From a virus: a stretch of DNA of 64,000 bases. The stretch covers positions 31,864 to 95,863 of IMG/VR virus record IMGVR_UViG_3300048035_000135; one strand, given 5' to 3'. Shown here piece by piece: positions 60,990-64,000 of this stretch. Every line of letters starts with the position of its first letter. The stretch's first letter is position 1. The notes below the pieces were generated by a model. The model was not told the origin of the DNA. It ran no database searches and saw only the letters and a list, made by a program, of their open reading frames with translations. A program made the position numbers and the translations under genes.

Positions 60990-61390
60990 TAATCTAATAT
61001 TTTGTTTTTTGGAAGTTTACCTCTAACCCTATCTGAGATTGGAATAGCATCACCCATCTCATCGATTCTAACAAATGTCATATTGGTTCTTAGGATTAGA
61101 TTTTGTTTACCATTGTAAACATTATGAGAACGAGCCTCTATTACCAATCGTATGGATGAACCACCCACCGATTCAACCTCACCATATATCTTTAGGAGTT
61201 GACCTTCTCTCGCAGGTTTATTGAATATACATTTATCAATTGCTTTAGTTACCATACGAGGTGTATCACAAAACTCTGCAGCAAATCCTGCAGCTGCCGC
61301 ATCCAGCCACGCCAATAGTTTACCACCGAATAAGTTTCCGTGGAATCCTAAATCTGATTTCTTAATTGGGTGTTGGGTAATATACTTCAT
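60989..61390 (-). CDS. Hotdog-fold acyl-CoA thioesterase
   Basis: 133 residues. YciA-like pattern: HPIKKSDLGFHGNLFGGKLLAWLDAAAAGFA, RMVTKAIDKCIFNKPAREGQLLKIYGEVESVG and ILRTNMTFVRID. Hydrolyses acyl-CoA thioesters; substrate in the phage unknown. An auxiliary metabolic gene, between thyA and mgsA. Confidence 0.85.
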   Translation of the reverse strand: MKYITQHPIKKSDLGFHGNLFGGKLLAWLDAAAAGFAAEFCDTPRMVTKAIDKCIFNKPAREGQLLKIYGEVESVGGSSIRLVIEARSHNVYNGKQNLILRTNMTFVRIDEMGDAIPISDRVRGKLPKNKILD

Positions 61391-61761
61391 AACTTATTTT
61401 TAAAATGCTTAATCATTATATGAGCTGATTTATAATTAGTAGCAAGAGGTATATCATGCACATCACATAACCTCATCAACATACTAATATCAACATCATG
61501 TGGATGTTTATCTAATGGGTCTCTAAAGAAGAGAACACAATCAACTTCACCTTTGGTAACCATAGCACCAATCTCTGCATCACCACCCATTGGACCTGAT
61601 GCAACCAACTCAACCTTCAAACCAGCATGCTGAATCATAGTACCTGTCGTACCCGTTCCAACCAATTCTACATCATCCTTTTTAAAGAAATCTAATCTCT
61701 TCATTACAAAGGAAACCATATCGGCTTTCTTACCATCATGTGCGATTACTGCTATCTTCAT
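61387..61761 (-). CDS. mgsA: Methylglyoxal synthase
   Basis: 124 residues. Family motifs: AVIAHDGKKADM, GTGTTGTMIQ, ELVASGPMGGDAEIGAMV, FFRDPLDKHPHDVDISMLMRLC and IPLATNYKSAHIMIK. Converts dihydroxyacetone phosphate to methylglyoxal and phosphate, releasing phosphate when it is limiting. It overlaps both neighbours (ATGA). A role in phosphate supply or host stress is possible, by inference. Confidence 0.93.
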   Translation of the reverse strand: MKIAVIAHDGKKADMVSFVMKRLDFFKKDDVELVGTGTTGTMIQHAGLKVELVASGPMGGDAEIGAMVTKGEVDCVLFFRDPLDKHPHDVDISMLMRLCDVHDIPLATNYKSAHIMIKHFKNKL

Positions 61762-61934
61762 ACTCTGCCTTGATTACCAATACCATCCATATCAATAACA
61801 TCAACTTTATCACTATCTAGCTCTGGATAGTTTTCTTCTCTTTGTTTTCTGGTGCTATAAAAGATATTCCAAATTGTAAAGTACATATAAATTGCGAAGA
61901 TAACGAACCCCACAATAAACATTGTTAAGCTCAT
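61758..61934 (-). CDS. Small membrane protein, 58 aa
   Basis: MSLTMFIVGFVIFAIYMYFT begins with one hydrophobic helix, followed by a charged tail (STRKQREENYPELDSDKV). Overlaps the mgsA start as ATGA and the next gene's stop the same way. Function unknown. Confidence 0.7.
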   Translation of the reverse strand: MSLTMFIVGFVIFAIYMYFTIWNIFYSTRKQREENYPELDSDKVDVIDMDGIGNQGRV

Positions 61935-62116
61935 TTCTTTTGATTTTGAATTTGGTTAATTGCTATACTAAATAATAATATCGTACCTGGCCAGTGGGCT
62001 GAGTAGATAGCTTCCTCAGTACGACCCGTTAATCCTAAACCTACAGAATACAATAGGCATACAAAAGCGATACCAACTGGATACCACTTCATTATTTTTT
62101 CGTTAATCTTATTCAT
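61931..62116 (-). CDS. Small membrane protein, 61 aa
   Basis: Two hydrophobic segments (VGIAFVCLLYSVGLGLTG and SAHWPGTILLFSIAINQIQ) with a short loop. It is coupled to its neighbours by overlaps. Function unknown; two adjacent tiny membrane proteins suggest a membrane activity in this unit. Confidence 0.65.
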   Translation of the reverse strand: MNKINEKIMKWYPVGIAFVCLLYSVGLGLTGRTEEAIYSAHWPGTILLFSIAINQIQNQKK

Positions 62117-62276
62117 TTATCTTCATATTTTGAATTGATGTAATTAAGACATCAGCTAAATCATTCTGTGCCTTCTTTAATCTATCTACTAACCATTGAT
62201 GGTCTTCGTGTTTATTTGTAGCCATTAACCTAAATGATATCTCATCGGCTAATGCATTTATTTGTTCTTCGTTCAT
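62109..62276 (-). CDS. Small helical protein, 55 aa
   Basis: MNEEQINALADEISFRLMAT then NKHEDHQWLVDRLKKAQNDL; all-helical, charged. The ORF overlaps the next gene by 8 nt and the previous by ATGA. No family recognised. Confidence 0.65.
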   Translation of the reverse strand: MNEEQINALADEISFRLMATNKHEDHQWLVDRLKKAQNDLADVLITSIQNMKINE

Positions 62277-62428
62277 TTTTTTATACATTGATTATATGCT
62301 AGGTGATAAGCATCTATTTTCTTAGCACCTTCGTTTATTAACTTACGAGCCATATTCAATACCTCTTGTCTAACACCATAGGCATGGGCTTCGTATAAGA
62401 TTTCTTCAATTTGTTCTTCAGTAGTCAT
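62273..62428 (-). CDS. Small helical protein, 51 aa
   Basis: MTTEEQIEEILYEAHAYGVR then QEVLNMARKLINEGAKKIDA, helical throughout, with weak similarity by eye in its opening (EEQI...) to the 55-residue protein next to it, so an old duplication is possible. Starts by TAATG overlap. Function unknown. Confidence 0.65.
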   Translation of the reverse strand: MTTEEQIEEILYEAHAYGVRQEVLNMARKLINEGAKKIDAYHLAYNQCIKK

Positions 62429-62565
62429 TACAACATATTTACTATAGCCGCAATAACGACTGTTAATATAATACCAACTACAGAAACCATAGCAAGTGTT
62501 TCGTTGTTTTGAACTTGCCTTCGACTTCTACCTTGCCAATCGTTTGGATTCCAATTATCTTTCAT
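62428..62565 (-). CDS. Small C-tail membrane protein, 45 aa
   Basis: Polar N-terminal half (KDNWNPNDWQGRSRRQVQNN) then a hydrophobic C-terminal helix (MVSVVGIILTVVIAAIVNML). Its stop overlaps the next start as TAATG. Function unknown. Confidence 0.65.
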   Translation of the reverse strand: MKDNWNPNDWQGRSRRQVQNNETLAMVSVVGIILTVVIAAIVNML

Positions 62566-62567
62566 AA

Positions 62568-62906
62568 TTAATATGTATTTAATTGTTCATTTATTTGTTC
62601 TACTAATTTATTATCCTTTTCACATCCGAACTCATCAATCAAAGTATCTTTGATGGTGGATAGTAAAGCCGATATTTTTGCTTTGGATTTCTTCTTAGCC
62701 ATTGTAACATTCTTATGTTGTACTTTGTATAAGTGGAATGCTACCGGGTCTAAGTTCATTAACTTATTTTCGTATTTAGATATACGAGTATCTTGAATCC
62801 TCATAGATGTTGAGGTATAACTTGGAACAAATCCTTTGTAGAGTTCATCTAACCTTCCTGTTAGATATTGGATTTCCATTAATTTATGAATTTCTTTATA
62901 ATCCAT
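62568..62906 (-). CDS. Hypothetical protein, 112 aa
   Basis: Charged helical protein (DYKEIHKLMEIQYLTGRLDE ... KENTMAKKKSKAK-like basic middle). No recognised family. The first downstream gene after the tandem tRNA-like RNAs, so these RNAs either lie in its 5' leader or end before it. Confidence 0.65.
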   Translation of the reverse strand: MDYKEIHKLMEIQYLTGRLDELYKGFVPSYTSTSMRIQDTRISKYENKLMNLDPVAFHLYKVQHKNVTMAKKKSKAKISALLSTIKDTLIDEFGCEKDNKLVEQINEQLNTY

Positions 62907-62928
62907 TTTTTCAATTTTTATTTAATTA

Positions 62929-63003
62929 GAGCGGGAAGGTGGAACTGCCCCACCATCTCCGTACTGGAAGTACGGCGAGTTTCTCTTAACTCTTTTCCCG
63001 CAG
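62929..63003 (-). tRNA. tRNA-Gly(UCC)-like RNA, copy 1, non-canonical elbow
   Basis: Read on the minus strand it folds as a full cloverleaf: 7-bp acceptor (GCGGGAA/TTCCCGC), D-arm with 4-5 bp (GAGTT/AACTC), anticodon arm CCGTA-CTTCCAG-TACGG (U33, anticodon UCC, A37), variable AGAT, and a 5-bp T-stem GGTGG/CCACC with a 7-nt loop GGCAGTT. Arm lengths are those of a real tRNA. But U8, A14 and the T54-U55-A58 set are missing: the T loop lacks TTCRA. Glycine identity bases (G1:C72, C2:G71, G3:C70, C35, C36, U73) are all present. CCA not encoded. Confidence 0.6.
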
Positions 63004-63005
63004 TT

Positions 63006-63080
63006 GAGCGAAAGGTTGGAACTGCCCCAACTTCTCTACACTGGATGTGTAGCAAGTTTCTCTTAACTCTTCTCTCGCAG
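63006..63080 (-). tRNA. tRNA-Gly(UCC)-like RNA, copy 2, non-canonical elbow
   Basis: Second 75-nt unit, separated by 2 nt from the first. Arms: acceptor GCGAGAG/CTTTCGC (one G-U), D-arm GAGTT/AACTT (one G-U), anticodon arm CTACA-CATCCAG-TGTAG (A33 instead of U33; anticodon UCC), T-arm GTTGG/CCAAC with the identical loop GGCAGTT. Acceptor, anticodon and T stems all show compensatory changes relative to copy 1, and both G-U pairs are valid only on the minus strand. Its 5' acceptor overlaps the last codons of the gene at 63063-63317. Confidence 0.58.
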
Positions 63081-63317
63081 TTTAGTTATGATTGAGTTAT
63101 CTTTCTGAGTTTCTATATGTGTATTCCATAACTCTCTCATAAATTTCATATGATGAGGTTGGATTTCAAATCCCATCTCACCACTAAAAGTATTTTGAGA
63201 ACCTGTTATAAGTGCGTTTATAATGTACTCATCACCATCTTTATATTCGGTGGAGTTCATTAATACATCTTTTAACCAATGTATCTTATCACTTATATGT
63301 ACAGAATCCCAATTCAC
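63063..63317 (-). CDS. Hypothetical protein, 84 aa
   Basis: NWDSVHISDKIHWLKDVLMNS and NTFSGEMGFEIQPHHMKFMRELWN: an alpha-rich protein, unknown family. Its last codons (LREKS plus stop) run into the acceptor stem of the second tRNA-like RNA. Driven by host-type promoter 63333-63363. Function unknown. Confidence 0.65.
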   Translation of the reverse strand: MNWDSVHISDKIHWLKDVLMNSTEYKDGDEYIINALITGSQNTFSGEMGFEIQPHHMKFMRELWNTHIETQKDNSIITKLREKS

Positions 63318-63332
63318 TTTTTAAATATACTA

Positions 63333-63363
63333 CAAATATACGAATAATTTTTTAAACTACCAA
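63333..63363 (-). promoter_or_regulatory. Host-type promoter of the 84-aa gene / tRNA-like unit
   Basis: TTG (63361-63363), 20-nt spacer, TATATTTG (63333-63340), the best match to the Bacteroidetes TAnnTTTG box. Upstream are A-tracts with TCA breaks at 11-bp spacing. Likely drives the 84-aa gene and the two tRNA-Gly-like RNAs. Confidence 0.72.
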
Positions 63364-63394
63364 ATGTTTTTTGATTTTTTTTTGATTTTTTTTG

Positions 63395-63468
63395 TGGAGA
63401 ATATCGGAGTCGAACCGATGACCTCTTCGGTGCAAGCGAAGCGCTCTAGCCATCTGAGCTAATTCCCC
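63395..63468 (-). tRNA. tRNA-Ala(UGC)
   Basis: Canonical tRNA: acceptor GGGGAAT/ATTCTCC (one G-U), D-arm with TAGCTCAGATGGCTAGAGC, anticodon loop CTTGCAC giving UGC, T-arm ending GGTTCGACTCC, discriminator A. A frame at 63352-63552 over this and the next tRNA is spurious. CCA not encoded. Confidence 0.95.
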
Positions 63469-63473
63469 ATTTG

Positions 63474-63558
63474 CGGAAAAGAAGGGATTCGAACCCCTGG
63501 TACCTTTCAGTACGCTGGTTTTCAAGACCAGTGCATTCGACCACTCTGCCACTTTTCC
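63474..63558 (-). tRNA. tRNA-Ser(UGA)
   Basis: 85 nt with long variable arm (GTACTGAAAGGTAC), as expected for Ser. Acceptor GGAAAAG/CTTTTCC, anticodon stem CTGGT/ACCAG with loop CTTGAAA giving UGA, T-arm GGGGTTCGAATCCC, discriminator G. Five nt from tRNA-Ala. Confidence 0.95.
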
Positions 63559-63566
63559 GTTAGGGA

Positions 63567-63845
63567 TTACCCTTTGAGTAACTCCTTCCCATCTTCATCT
63601 ACATGAACTGTAGGTATATCGTGTCCATACTCTTTACCAAAGTTCTTAGAAAGTGTTTCCAACTTACCAGTAGCAGATTCTATCTGTCCGATTAGTTTAT
63701 CAATTTCTTCCGTATGTTGTGGGTGTTCACCTATAGCTACAGGTGATTCAAAGTAAACAGATAATCGTGCTCTTGCATCCATTATCTCTGCGGTGTACTT
63801 AGCTTCTAAAGCTTGATACAACCTTCGTGCAATTTTATGATTCAT
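63567..63845 (-). CDS. Hypothetical protein, 92 aa
   Basis: [20 protein letters not shown] then [20 protein letters not shown], and a C-terminal acidic part. Predominantly helical with a central beta segment; no domain recognised. Late-type element 63873-63880 lies 27 nt upstream, one of two outside the structural units. Confidence 0.65.
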   Translation of the reverse strand: MNHKIARRLYQALEAKYTAEIMDARARLSVYFESPVAIGEHPQHTEEIDKLIGQIESATGKLETLSKNFGKEYGHDIPTVHVDEDGKELLKG

Positions 63846-63872
63846 AACAAATTTGTTTTTAATGTTAACATA

Positions 63873-63880
63873 TATAAATA
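63873..63880 (-). promoter_or_regulatory. Late-type element before 92-aa gene
   Basis: ATATTTATATATG context, 27 nt before the ATG at 63845. An AAAAATATTTTT palindrome lies just upstream. Confidence 0.45.
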
Positions 63881-63909
63881 TAAAAATATTTTTAATAAAT
63901 ACCTTTAGG

Positions 63910-63986
63910 TTGAGATGATGGGGATTGAACCCATATGTAACCAGTTACCCTTTCTACTGCGTATAAGACAGAGGGGATACATCTCA
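63910..63986 (-). tRNA. Degenerate or unusual tRNA-like element
   Basis: Minus strand. Acceptor-like TGAGATG/CATCTCA (7 bp, 8 with the next T-A) and a canonical T-arm, ATGGG-TTCAATC-CCCAT, are clear. Between them, an arm with loop CTTATAC (possible anticodon UAU) and a GTAAC/GTTAC hairpin resembling a long variable arm can be drawn, but no D arm fits. It could be a damaged tRNA, a tRNA with unusual arms, or a partial copy. Anticodon identity is uncertain. Confidence 0.4.
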
Positions 63987-64000
63987 ATATAGTGGTGATT

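Noticed and set aside
62929-63080. Plus-strand reading of the tRNA-like units as tRNA-Ser(GGA)
   Set aside because: Two G-U pairs become A-C mismatches on the plus strand, no T-loop is seen, and Ser would need a long variable arm.
62929-63080. CRISPR-like or simple direct repeat interpretation of the two 75-nt units
   Set aside because: Only two units, diverged with compensatory changes, no spacers and no cas genes.
63352-63552. 66-aa open frame across 63352-63552
   Set aside because: It lies over tRNA-Ala and tRNA-Ser and its peptide is a translation of tRNA sequence.
1-64000. Search for integrase, transposase, or CRISPR arrays
   Set aside because: No such gene or repeat array was recognised; the segment appears purely phage with a lytic-type gene set.

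Overview
The window is about 64 kb of one AT-rich genome in which every credible gene and tRNA lies on the minus strand, so genes read from high to low coordinates. It is a piece of a large tailed phage of the T4-like (contractile-tail, Straboviridae-like) type. Recognisable parts are a T4 gp17-like terminase, gp20-like portal, gp21-like prohead protease, gp25-like and gp6/baseplate-J-like wedge proteins, a spike-like protein, a gp55-like late sigma factor, a gp61-like primase and a fused gp47/gp46 (SbcD/SbcC) recombination nuclease. Phylum-typical host promoters (TTG-N20-TAnnTTTG/TTAG) point to a Bacteroidetes host, probably a flavobacterium; the type of accessory gene suggests a marine setting, which is inference.

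Layout, low to high coordinates. 1-7.6 kb: head and packaging module (a partial gene, prohead protease, two or three core/scaffold proteins, portal, terminase) plus two membrane-anchored proteins. 7.7-13.1 kb: three virion or unknown proteins and a two-domain nucleotidyltransferase/ligase-like fusion. 13.2-24.5 kb: a 3454-residue tail fibre with six tandem repeats, followed by two small fibre-associated genes. 24.5-29.1 kb: replication and recombination (fused SbcDC, primase, T7-endonuclease-I-like resolvase). 29.1-46.9 kb: baseplate and tail genes, including a 1590-residue protein with an embedded cupredoxin-like copper-site motif. 46.9-52.7 kb: late sigma factor, HD hydrolase, GroES, ClpP, a four-helix membrane protein, a UV-damage endonuclease and Hsp20. 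52.8-59.9 kb: small unknown genes and a MoxR-AAA/VWA (CobS/CobT-like) pair. 60-63.9 kb: thymidylate synthase, a hotdog thioesterase, methylglyoxal synthase, a row of tiny overlapping genes, two unusual tandem tRNA-Gly(UCC)-like RNAs, tRNA-Ala, tRNA-Ser and one degenerate tRNA-like element. No stretch longer than 300 bases lacks a gene.

Two promoter classes explain the transcription plan. Structural units are each preceded by a bare ATATTTATA-type element with no -33 box, the likely target of the phage's own gp55-like sigma. Non-structural units are preceded by host-type promoters with an invariant 20-nt spacer, and four of these also carry an 11-bp-phased TTAACA pair exactly 7 nt upstream of the -33 box, which looks like an activator site. 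The most unusual finding is the pair of 75-nt RNAs at 62929-63080. They fold as tRNA cloverleaves with compensatory changes and keep the glycyl-tRNA identity bases, but have abandoned the normal D-loop and T-loop sequences.
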